In this document: positions 15,596-22,536 of the stretch, in pieces | How positions within the stretch are numbered: position 1 is the first letter of the stretch | Layout of the letters: each line of letters opens with the position of its first letter | Origin: Microbacterium sp. 1.5R | GTDB lineage: Bacteria > Actinomycetota > Actinomycetes > Actinomycetales > Microbacteriaceae | Assembly: GCF_007667425.1 (NCBI RefSeq) | Contig: NZ_VDRC01000001.1 | Location: forward strand, 1,766,595 to 1,830,594 | Direction: 5' to 3' | Length of the DNA stretch: 64,000 bases | Notes under the pieces: generated by a model | Database searches by the model: none | Seen by the model: only the letters and a program-made list of their open reading frames with translations | What the model was told of the DNA's origin: nothing | Made by a program: the position numbers and the translations under genes

Positions 15596-18151
15596 TCAGA
15601 ACCCGTTGCCGTGGCTCTGGAATGGTGCGCGCAGACCCGTGGACTCCGATGCCGCGGCCAACGCCACGGCCGGGGGCACGCCCGCGGCGAGGCCGGAATG
15701 CACGGCTCCGAGCAGTTCGCAGGCCACGTCGTCGGCGACCACGACGGGGGCGGCGATCACGCACCGGGTACCCGCGTGCAGCCAGACGCGTGTCATCCCG
15801 ACGGCCTCCTCACCCCACCGCACGGATGATCGGCCCAGCTCGCACGCCGAGAGGATCACCGTCTCGGGCGGGCGGGCGATGAGGTCGACGTCGTACCCGA
15901 ACAGGGTGCCGTCGACGAGCTCGAAGCCCGAGAACAGCGGGTTGTCGACGGCGTGGCGGCCGTGCGCGGCGATGTGCAGCACGTCGGAGCGTCCGGCGAG
16001 CTCGGTGACTGCGCCGACCCGCGCCTCCGCGCCGGTGTACACCTCGGGCGCGCTCCATGCGCTCGCCGCCGTGCGGACCTCCTCGACACCGCGGGGCACG
16101 CGGGGCCCCGCGGCGAAGCCCGCCCGCCACGGGGCGCTCACCGCCGAGACCCCGACGTGGCGTCGAGACCCCGGCGTATCGACGTCAGCACGTCGGGGTC
16201 TCGACGACCCGGCGGGGTCTCGACGCGAGTCGGCGGGGTCTCGACGCGAGCCGGCCGGGCGAGCCTCGGGGAAGGGCTCGTCCAGCAGGTGCGACGCCGA
16301 GGTGGCGATCGTGAACGGGATGCCGGTGAGACCAGGCAGCATCGCCCAGGGGATGCCGCCGAGGACACCGGGAATCGTCAGCGCCAGCCTCGACGACTGT
16401 GGCGCGGCGACGCGGGCGGGGCCGAAGAGCACGTCGTCGAGTGTCCGCAGGCGGGCGTCGAGCGACCTCTCCACGACCGCGGACATGGGGCCGCCGTGCG
16501 TGAGGGCGGCGACGTCGAGGTCGGCGCGCAGCCCGTCGAGCGCCGCGCGGATGCGGGGCCACGACAGGTCGACGATCGTCGCTCCGGCCGCCGTGACGAC
16601 CGTGCACAGCAGGTCGGTGCCCGTGTACACGTAGGCGAGCACGGCGGTCTCCTCATCGAGCCGCGCCCGGGTGGCCGTGAGGTCGAGGCGTCCACGCGGG
16701 GCCTCAACACCTGTCGACGACCACTGCCGGTCGCGTACCCGGTCGCGCAGCGACCTCACGCGGGCGTCGGCGGTCCAGTCCGACCCCGCGAGGTCGGCGC
16801 GCAGCATCCGCAGTTCCGCGAGGTCCGCAGCGAGGTCCTCGTCGTGCGGCGCACGGACAGGGGCGACCCGCTGACTCAGGTGTCTGGCGCGCTCGGACCA
16901 TGCGAACAGCACAGCCGGATCCCTGCTGCGCGCCGCCGCCGCCAGCCCGGCGAACATCAGCTCGGTGCCGTGCATCGCCACCGACGCCTGCAGGTCGAGC
17001 GCGCCGAACGACTGCTGCCAGGCGGTGAGCAGGTCGATGCCGTCGGCGGCAGCGCGCAGGGCCGCGGCATCCCTTCCCGCGTTCGCCGCCCGGATCGCCC
17101 GCACCTCGTGCGCACGCAGTCGCAGCGGTGTGGGGGCGTCGGCGGCGATGCGCGGCATCCGTCCGTCGCCGACGAGTCGGGACGTGAGGGTCAGAGCGGT
17201 GGCTTCGGTGCGGAATCCGCGGGCGCGGAGCGCGGTCGCCGCGCGCGCGAACGCTCCGGGGTCGACCGCGCGTCCCGGGTGGGCGCGCACGGCGGCCTCG
17301 AGGCGCACCGCCTCTGCGCGCGCCGCCCAGCCGTCGCTGCCGAGCGCGGCGAACCGGCGGGCGGCCCTCGTCGCGGTGCGTGCCGCCCTCGCGGGGTCAT
17401 GACGAAGCAGCGAGCGGGCGAGATGGAACTCGGCCTCGCCGCGTGCCTGGCGCATGCGCTGTGCGCCGAAGCGCGCGGCGACCTCGTCGAGGAGGGCTTC
17501 GGCCTCGGTCGTGAGGCCGGCATCGCGGAGCACCTCGGCCCGGTCGAGGTCGCTGATCGCCGCAGCCAGGTCGCTCACGGCAGCGAGCGTCGGGCGCGAG
17601 GCGGTCATGAGGCTCAGCGCGGTGACGAGATCGCCGCTGAGCAGCGCCGCGTATCCGAGATTGTGGCGAGCCTCGGCCAGGGGTTCGAGCTCGCCGAGCG
17701 CCTCGTACACCGCGATCGCGCTCTGCAGATCGGCGGTGCAGTCCTCGAGCCGGTGCCGCTGCATCTCGACGATCGACCGGCTCATCAGCAGGTTCGCGCG
17801 CTCGATCGACTCCTCGTCGAGACCGTCGATCGCCCTGGTCAGCGACCGGGTCGCCTCGTCGAGGCGGCCGCCGTGCATGAGCAGGGTGCCGAGCTGGCCG
17901 TCGAGCACGGCGACGGTCTCGGTGCGGAGGCCCTGGCGCGCCAGAGCCTCGCGCGACAGGCGCTCGGCCGCGGCCGGCTCGCCTGTCTGGGCGAGGACGT
18001 AGGCCATCGTGCCGTCGATGCGCGCCCGGAGATCGGCGTCGTCAGCGGCTCGAGCGGATGCCGTCGTCAGCGCACGCCGCGCCTGACCGAACCGCCGGGC
18101 ATTGGCCGCGTCGACGCCACGCTGATGCAGATTGCGCGCAGACAGGGGCAT
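15596..18151 (-). CDS. TPR-like repeat protein with C-terminal CHAT (caspase-like) protease domain
   Basis: An 851-residue cytoplasmic protein. Residues 1-~400 are helical TPR-like repeats (RRALTTASARA, AERLSREALARQG, LDEATRSLTRAI, LEPLAEARHNLGYAALLSGD). Residues ~520-851 form a CHAT domain with the catalytic dyad visible as His730 in HIAAHGRH and Cys770 in VILSACELGRS, so it should be an active cysteine peptidase. The TPR part is the expected sensor or partner-binding surface. It is the fourth gene of a minus-strand module after an ECF sigma factor, a small protein and an S8 peptidase, 114 bases behind the latter. Residues ~633-670 are a repeat-derived Arg/Pro/Asp-rich insert inside the CHAT region. 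The natural substrate is unknown; the S8 protein or the small protein are candidates. Confidence 0.88.
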   Translation of the reverse strand: MPLSARNLHQRGVDAANARRFGQARRALTTASARAADDADLRARIDGTMAYVLAQTGEPAAAERLSREALARQGLRTETVAVLDGQLGTLLMHGGRLDEATRSLTRAIDGLDEESIERANLLMSRSIVEMQRHRLEDCTADLQSAIAVYEALGELEPLAEARHNLGYAALLSGDLVTALSLMTASRPTLAAVSDLAAAISDLDRAEVLRDAGLTTEAEALLDEVAARFGAQRMRQARGEAEFHLARSLLRHDPARAARTATRAARRFAALGSDGWAARAEAVRLEAAVRAHPGRAVDPGAFARAATALRARGFRTEATALTLTSRLVGDGRMPRIAADAPTPLRLRAHEVRAIRAANAGRDAAALRAAADGIDLLTAWQQSFGALDLQASVAMHGTELMFAGLAAAARSRDPAVLFAWSERARHLSQRVAPVRAPHDEDLAADLAELRMLRADLAGSDWTADARVRSLRDRVRDRQWSSTGVEAPRGRLDLTATRARLDEETAVLAYVYTGTDLLCTVVTAAGATIVDLSWPRIRAALDGLRADLDVAALTHGGPMSAVVERSLDARLRTLDDVLFGPARVAAPQSSRLALTIPGVLGGIPWAMLPGLTGIPFTIATSASHLLDEPFPEARPAGSRRDPADSRRDPAGSSRPRRADVDTPGSRRHVGVSAVSAPWRAGFAAGPRVPRGVEEVRTAASAWSAPEVYTGAEARVGAVTELAGRSDVLHIAAHGRHAVDNPLFSGFELVDGTLFGYDVDLIARPPETVILSACELGRSSVRWGEEAVGMTRVWLHAGTRCVIAAPVVVADDVACELLGAVHSGLAAGVPPAVALAAASESTGLRAPFQSHGNGF
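16143..16255 (-). repeat. GGTCTCGAC/GTCGAGACC repeat cluster inside the CHAT coding sequence
   Basis: At least five copies of the GTCTCGAC/GTCGAGAC word in both orientations, several extended to CGGGGTCTCGACG, lie within the CHAT gene. They keep the frame open and encode a linker rich in SRRDP. The same word occurs in intergenic spots of this window (2600-2615, 42828-42930) and in the tail of the 57600 gene. This looks like an intergenic repeat that invaded a permissive loop. Confidence 0.7.
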
Positions 18152-18265
18152 CGTCCCAGGATGCCGGTCGCAGACGCGAGGCGGAAGGGTCGTCGCGGCA
18201 TCCGCTCTCGGCGTCTCTGCGGAACGCAGGTGTGCACTGCGCCACAGGATCCGCGCCGCTGCGCC

Positions 18266-19828
18266 TCACTCCCGCGGCGTCGGCAACGTCTTCAGAACAG
18301 CCGCCACGGCCTGGGCTGCCGCCGCGCTGGTCACGCCCTGCAGCGGGACGGTGCCGAGCTGCGCCGCGATGCGGCCCGCGACGTACGGCGCCGCGAACGA
18401 CGTGCCGCTCCAGATCGCGAACCCGCCGCGGTAGTCGTCCGGATCGATCGTCTCGCGCCGGAGTCCGTCGACGTCGGCGCGGCACGAGGCCTGCTCGCCG
18501 CCGACGAACGCCGGTGACGTGCTCACGACCGCGGCGCCCGGAGCGTACACCTGCACCCACGGCCCGACGTTCGAGAACAGCGCGACCGAGCGCGCCGACG
18601 GGTTCATCGCGCCGACCGACACGAGCGGCGCGTCGTCGTCGCGCGGGATGCCGTTGTCGGATCCGGGCCACGGCCACAGCGACGCGGGGAAGGACGGCCG
18701 GTCGATCGCGTCGTTGCCGGCCGAGCAGACCACGACGCACCCGAGCTCCCTGGCCTTCGTCAGCAGGGCGGCGAGCGTGGTGCTGAACAGGCCGTCCTCC
18801 GGGGTCTCGTGGTAATACCCCAGCGACAGGTTGAGCACGTCGATCGGATGCCCGGTCGACGGGTCCTCCCGGTGCCGCCGCAGCAGTTCGACGATCTGCG
18901 CGACCGTGGTGAGGAACGTGCTCTCGTCGATCACCCCGAGTGCCCCGGCCATGCGCACCGACAGGATGTCGGCATCAGGCGCGGTCTGACGGATGATGCC
19001 CGCGATGAACGTGCCGTGCCCGGCGACGGGGTCGATCTCGCCGTCGAGCTGGCCGTAGAGGTCGGGGTACCGCTCGGGATCGGCGTCGTCGGTGAGCCCT
19101 ACCGGAACGCCGTCGAGGTCGACGTGCCGGGTCACGATGTCGTCGGGGAGCCAGTCGTGCACGCCGCAGCCGGTGTCGACCACCGCCACCACCGGCCGGC
19201 GACCGCGCTTCGGCGACGGCCCTCGCCGGGGAGCCGGGCCGAGCCAGCTCACCGGCTGCCTGGCACCGCGCCCCGGTTCGAGGTAGTCGTCGCTGCCGCC
19301 CGCTCCGCCGCCGCGAACCGGGTTGGTGCGGCTGAACGGGTTCGTGCGGCTGAAGGGGTTCGTGCGGCTGAACGGGTTGAGTCCGACCGGGTCGATCGAC
19401 AACACGTGCTCGAGGCTCGTGCGGGGCAGAGGCGAACGGGTGCTCCTCCTGGCGCGCTGCAGCACCCGCCAGGCGTCCGGCGGCACGGGTGACTCCCCGC
19501 GCGCGGGTTCGTCGGGCGTCGTGAGGTGCGCGCGCAGGAAGCCGGGCACCCCGGGGAGCAGATCGTCGGCGTACAGGCGGGACGCCGGTGATTCGACGTC
19601 GAGCTGCCAGCCGAAGGATGCCGCGGCCTCCCGCAGCGCCTTCACCTCGCCGTCGTACGCCTCATGGTGGTTGTCGCGGTCGAATGTGATGAGCAGCCGC
19701 TCGGGCAGATACGCGGTGGGGAAGGCACGCACGCCTTCGACCGGTTCGACGTTCGGATCGAGGGCGGTCCCCCGTCGGATCGATCCCTCCGCTCTGTCCT
19801 GCCAGCTCCAACCCCTCGGCTGCTCCAT
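18266..19828 (-). CDS. S8 family serine peptidase (subtilisin-like), apparently cytoplasmic
   Basis: A 520-residue subtilase with the full triad: Asp218 in VVDTGCGVHD, His271 in GHGTFIAGII, Ser477 in SGTSFAAPYVAG. The oxyanion region is seen as VCSAGNDAIDRPSFPA. There is no signal peptide or membrane anchor, unlike most subtilases. The first ~200 residues are a non-catalytic region that could be a propeptide or partner domain and include a NPFSRT repeat (three copies plus a partial one, residues ~150-170) encoded by an 18-bp tandem repeat at 19321-19379. It lies between the small protein (81-bp gap) and the TPR-CHAT gene (114-bp gap), suggesting a proteolytic relay. Confidence 0.9.
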   Translation of the reverse strand: MEQPRGWSWQDRAEGSIRRGTALDPNVEPVEGVRAFPTAYLPERLLITFDRDNHHEAYDGEVKALREAAASFGWQLDVESPASRLYADDLLPGVPGFLRAHLTTPDEPARGESPVPPDAWRVLQRARRSTRSPLPRTSLEHVLSIDPVGLNPFSRTNPFSRTNPFSRTNPVRGGGAGGSDDYLEPGRGARQPVSWLGPAPRRGPSPKRGRRPVVAVVDTGCGVHDWLPDDIVTRHVDLDGVPVGLTDDADPERYPDLYGQLDGEIDPVAGHGTFIAGIIRQTAPDADILSVRMAGALGVIDESTFLTTVAQIVELLRRHREDPSTGHPIDVLNLSLGYYHETPEDGLFSTTLAALLTKARELGCVVVCSAGNDAIDRPSFPASLWPWPGSDNGIPRDDDAPLVSVGAMNPSARSVALFSNVGPWVQVYAPGAAVVSTSPAFVGGEQASCRADVDGLRRETIDPDDYRGGFAIWSGTSFAAPYVAGRIAAQLGTVPLQGVTSAAAAQAVAAVLKTLPTPRE

Positions 19829-19866
19829 GGTCGGCCGTCCCCTCCTCGCGGGCGCGCCCGCATCCT

Positions 19867-19907
19867 GTGCGGGCGGACCCGCGGTGTGTGCGGGCGGACC
19901 CGCGGTG
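19867..19907. repeat. Two tandem copies of a 21-bp GC-rich repeat before the S8 gene
   Basis: GTGCGGGCGGACCCGCGGTG occurs at 19867-19886 and again at 19888-19907, with a degenerate third unit toward 19850. Each unit contains a GCGGG/CCCGC inverted repeat. It fills the 81-bp gap between the small protein and the S8 gene and could affect transcript stability or coupling. Confidence 0.6.
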
Positions 19908-19909
19908 GA

Positions 19910-20371
19910 TCACAACTCGAACTGCGGTGTCGACAGCGTGCGTTCCTCGTCGCCGACCGTGGTGGTGAGCGCTACGCGCGTGAACCCGTCCGGCACCTCG
20001 TCGAATGCGAAACGTCCGGTCTCGGTCGGGGTCGCGCTGCGGATGCGGTCGCCCTGCGCGAGTTCGATCACCGCGGCCGCGGCGTCCACCCAGCCGTCGA
20101 CCCGATGCCGCCCGCTGGCCGTGCGCGTCACATGCAGCAGGATGCTGGTGGTGCCGTCGCTGAACTGCAGGGTCAGGGCGTCGGCGTCGCCGCGCACGGC
20201 GCCGAGCGGCTGGTCGACCAGGGTCAGCAGCGCGTACTCCTCACTGAGACCGTCGGCGGCGACCGCGGCGATCATCCGGTCGATCAGGGTCGCGGGCATC
20301 GGATCCACGTCGCGCCAGAGTGCGCGCAGCTGGGCGAACAGCTCGGCATCCTGCCGTTCGATCTCGCTCAC
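19910..20371 (-). CDS. Small beta-rich protein coupled to the ECF sigma factor (function unknown)
   Basis: I do not recognise a named family. The 153-residue product starts with a GTG at 20371 that overlaps the sigma-factor stop (GTGA), so it is translationally coupled to it. The N-terminal ~45 residues are helical (VSEIERQDAELFAQLRALW). The rest is beta-rich and contains TGRFAFDEVPDGFTRVALT, a pattern seen in carboxypeptidase-regulatory-like or transthyretin-like sandwiches. It has no membrane segment and no zinc-type anti-sigma cysteines. Its position directly after the sigma gene is where anti-sigma factors usually sit. As an inference it could hold the sigma factor until cleaved by one of the two proteases downstream. 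A longer in-frame reading from 20539 would overlap the sigma gene and was rejected. Confidence 0.7.
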   Translation of the reverse strand: MSEIERQDAELFAQLRALWRDVDPMPATLIDRMIAAVAADGLSEEYALLTLVDQPLGAVRGDADALTLQFSDGTTSILLHVTRTASGRHRVDGWVDAAAAVIELAQGDRIRSATPTETGRFAFDEVPDGFTRVALTTTVGDEERTLSTPQFEL

Positions 20372-21000
20372 GGTGCGCCCTCCGCCCGCGTCGTCGGGGT
20401 GTCGAGAAGGGCGCGCAGCTTGGCGAGGCAACGCTGGCGGGTGGGCCCGATGCTGCCGACGGGCATCGCGAGGTCGGCGGCGAGCCGGGCATAGTCGGGG
20501 CGGTCGTCGAAGGCGATCACGCGCAGCAGCCGTTGGCATCGATCGGTGAGGCGCCGCACGGCCCCCCAGAGCCGGCGGCTCTCGTCGCCCGTCGCGGCGC
20601 GCTCCTCAGCCGACACCTGCTCCGGCAGCAGGGTGTCGAGAGCATCCGTCTCGGTCGTGTCCACGCGCGCATGCGCCTTGCCGGCCCGCCAGGCCTCGCG
20701 TCGCGCGGTGGTGGTGAGCCAGGCGGCCACGGCGCGTGATTCCGTGATCGAATGCGCGCCGCGCACCAGCCTCATCCACGTCGTCTGCACGACGTCCTCG
20801 GCGAGGGTGCGCTCGAGCCCGTAGGCCCGCACGACGTGCCAGAGCACAGGGGTCATCAGCCGCACGAGGTCGTCCATCGCGCGGCTGTCGCCGTCCCGCC
20901 ATGCGTCGAAGTACCCGGCGGCGAGTTTCCAGCGTGCCCCGCCGTCGTCCGGTGCAGGATCGAGGCCGGCTCCGGGTGGGCCGTCGATCATGGGACTCAT
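20368..21000 (-). CDS. ECF-type RNA polymerase sigma-70 factor
   Basis: A 210-residue sigma factor with region 2 at about residues 25-85 (AAGYFDAWRDGDSRAMDDLV, LAEDVVQTTWMRLVRG) and region 4 at ~145-200 (LTDRCQRLLRVIAFDDRPDY, MPVGSIGPTRQRCLAKLRAL). There is no region 1.1 or 3, as expected for ECF factors. I place the start at the ATG at 21000, preceded by GATAGGTG. An ATG at 21045 would put the conserved promoter-like element inside the coding region and lacks a ribosome site. It heads the module small protein/S8/TPR-CHAT and probably transcribes it. No classical membrane anti-sigma factor is present. Confidence 0.9.
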   Translation of the reverse strand: MSPMIDGPPGAGLDPAPDDGGARWKLAAGYFDAWRDGDSRAMDDLVRLMTPVLWHVVRAYGLERTLAEDVVQTTWMRLVRGAHSITESRAVAAWLTTTARREAWRAGKAHARVDTTETDALDTLLPEQVSAEERAATGDESRRLWGAVRRLTDRCQRLLRVIAFDDRPDYARLAADLAMPVGSIGPTRQRCLAKLRALLDTPTTRAEGAP

Positions 21001-21013
21001 TGTGATCACACCT

Positions 21014-21045
21014 ATCAGGAGCGAGGCAAGAGGCTGCTGATACAT
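21014..21045 (-). promoter_or_regulatory. Promoter-like element, copy B, in front of the ECF sigma gene
   Basis: Minus-strand ATGTATCAG-N9-GCCTCGCTCCTGAT ending 13 bases before the sigma ATG at 21000. It matches copy A at 15547-15578 block for block. ECF factors commonly autoregulate from a promoter whose -35 and -10 span about 30 bases, so this is the best candidate for the module's own sigma promoter. The TATCAG/CTGATA ends (18-bp spacer) also make an inverted repeat. Confidence 0.5.
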
Positions 21046-21112
21046 GGACTCGGTCGATCTCGGGCCTCGACGCGGCGTCGAGCGCGCGTCTGCGAGCGAT
21101 TAGCGTGGAGGG

Positions 21113-21331
21113 GTGACCTCGCTCGCCGTGCTCCTGTTCGTCAACGCCGCCTTCAACGCCCTCGTCTGGCCGCGGTTCTACCCCCGCATCGCGAAGGATC
21201 CCCGGGCGCGGGATGCCGCGGGCAAGCCCACCCGGTTCCTCACGGTGCACGTGGTGCTGATCTCGATCGCGCTCGTCCTGGCCGTGGCATCGGCGCTCGC
21301 CGGCATCGCGGCGCTGACCGGGTCGCTCTAG
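21113..21331 (+). CDS. Small SCO4848-type membrane protein
   Basis: A 72-residue protein with two hydrophobic helices (residues 2-20 and ~43-70) separated by a basic loop (WPRFYPRIAKDPRARD). This matches the short actinobacterial SCO4848-type membrane family of unknown function. GTG start at 21113 is supported by GTGGAGGG just upstream. It is divergent from the sigma module by ~110 bp. Its last codons and stop lie in a 40-bp tandem duplication, so the C-terminus may have been reset by that event. Confidence 0.8.
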   Translation: MTSLAVLLFVNAAFNALVWPRFYPRIAKDPRARDAAGKPTRFLTVHVVLISIALVLAVASALAGIAALTGSL

Positions 21332-21380
21332 CGCCCGCCGCGGTATCGCGGCGCTGGACCGGGTCGCTCTCGCTCCCGCC
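21301..21380. repeat. 40-bp imperfect tandem duplication over the 3' end of the small membrane protein gene
   Basis: 21301-21340 and 21341-21380 share the pattern CGG.ATCGCGGCGCTG, ACCGGGTCGCTCT, then GC.CCCGCC with a few substitutions and a one-base indel. The first copy contains the TAG stop; the second has changed it to TCGC. The remainder of 21381-21578 has no other feature I can support. Confidence 0.6.
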
Positions 21381-21578
21381 CGGTCGCAAGGCTCGACCGT
21401 GCGTGCGCGGGCCCCTCGGCGCCCGTGCCCGGCCCGGTGACCGGCTCATCGCAACACTGCATGAACGTTCAATCCAATTTGCGTTCGGCGACGAACAAGA
21501 CGTGCGCACCGCGGGAACAGTGTGCGCCAGTGAGTCATCACGTCGTACCCCAGCTCGTCCGAGCTCCACCCCGGGGGT

Positions 21579-22514
21579 GTGCCTGTGCTTCGAAGGATGC
21601 GTTTCGAGACCACGAACCGAGACGAGGCGGTCGCCGCTGCCGCACGGCTCGCGCGCAGCCGACCACGCCTCGAGGGGCGGGGCGATCTCGACATGAGACT
21701 CGTCGTCACCGAGACCGACAGCGTCGTGGACGCTGCGGTCTACTTCGGTGTCGAAGTGAGGTCCCACAACGAGCCGGCCGACACGTTCCGCGTCTTCTCC
21801 GGCGGTGCGCGATACGTCATCGACGTGGACGGGGCCGAATACACGTCGTCGCACGGTCACACGGTGCGGCCGCCCAGCCACCGGCCCTATAGAGTCACCG
21901 TTCCCCCGGGAGCATTCACCACCACCGTCTTCCCGGGGGTGCTGGTGCGCGACGTCGCTCGACGAGCGTTCGTCGACGAGCCGGTGCGGCTCGACCTCGA
22001 TGCGATGTACCCGGTGTCGCCCGAACTCGAGAGGCTGTGGCTGGAGCAGATGGGGAACTACCGTCGCCACGTCCTGCAGCCCGAGGTGCACGACCACCGG
22101 CTCATCTCCGAGACGGCTACCCGGGCGCTGGTGACCACAGCGATCGTCACCTTCGGATTGCACCGTCCGGTGGACGTCCGGGCGCAGCCCTCGCTCGCCG
22201 CGCGGCGCGCGCGGACCTTCATCGACGCGAACCTGCAGCGAGCGATCACCATTCACGACATAGCGACCGCTTCTCGGCTCAGCGTCCGCGGCCTGCAGTA
22301 CACGTTCGGCCACGCCTACGGCCAGTCGCCCACGACCTACTTGCGAACGGCGCGGCTGTCTGCAGCGCACGACGACCTCGTGGTGTCGGACCCCTCCACC
22401 GGCGCTTCCGTGGCCGACATCGCCCGCCGCTGGGGTTTCATGCATCTCGGGCGCTTCGCTTCCGCCTACAGGAGCGTGTACGGGGTGACGCCGCGGGAGA
22501 CCCTCTTCCGATGA
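21579..22514 (+). CDS. AraC family transcriptional regulator with AraC-binding-like N-terminal domain
   Basis: A 311-residue regulator. The N-terminal ~190 residues resemble the AraC-binding-like domain of RipA/FeaR-type regulators (DTFRVFSGGARYVIDVDG, RPPSHRPYRVTVPPG). The C-terminal ~95 residues hold the two helix-turn-helix motifs (ITIHDIATASRLSVRGLQYT; SVADIARRWGFMHLGRFAS, YGVTPRETLFR). GTG at 21579 is taken as start; an in-frame ATG six codons later (21597) is an alternative. It is convergent with the MFS gene, leaving 22 bp between stops. Its targets are not evident. Confidence 0.85.
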   Translation: MPVLRRMRFETTNRDEAVAAAARLARSRPRLEGRGDLDMRLVVTETDSVVDAAVYFGVEVRSHNEPADTFRVFSGGARYVIDVDGAEYTSSHGHTVRPPSHRPYRVTVPPGAFTTTVFPGVLVRDVARRAFVDEPVRLDLDAMYPVSPELERLWLEQMGNYRRHVLQPEVHDHRLISETATRALVTTAIVTFGLHRPVDVRAQPSLAARRARTFIDANLQRAITIHDIATASRLSVRGLQYTFGHAYGQSPTTYLRTARLSAAHDDLVVSDPSTGASVADIARRWGFMHLGRFASAYRSVYGVTPRETLFR

Positions 22515-22536
22515 TCGTCGCTTCCTGCACGCACGG

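Noticed and set aside
15547..21045. The two matching 32-base elements as attachment sites of an integrated element
   Set aside because: There is no integrase or tRNA, one copy sits exactly in the sigma promoter position, and the variable central spacer is the opposite of an att core.
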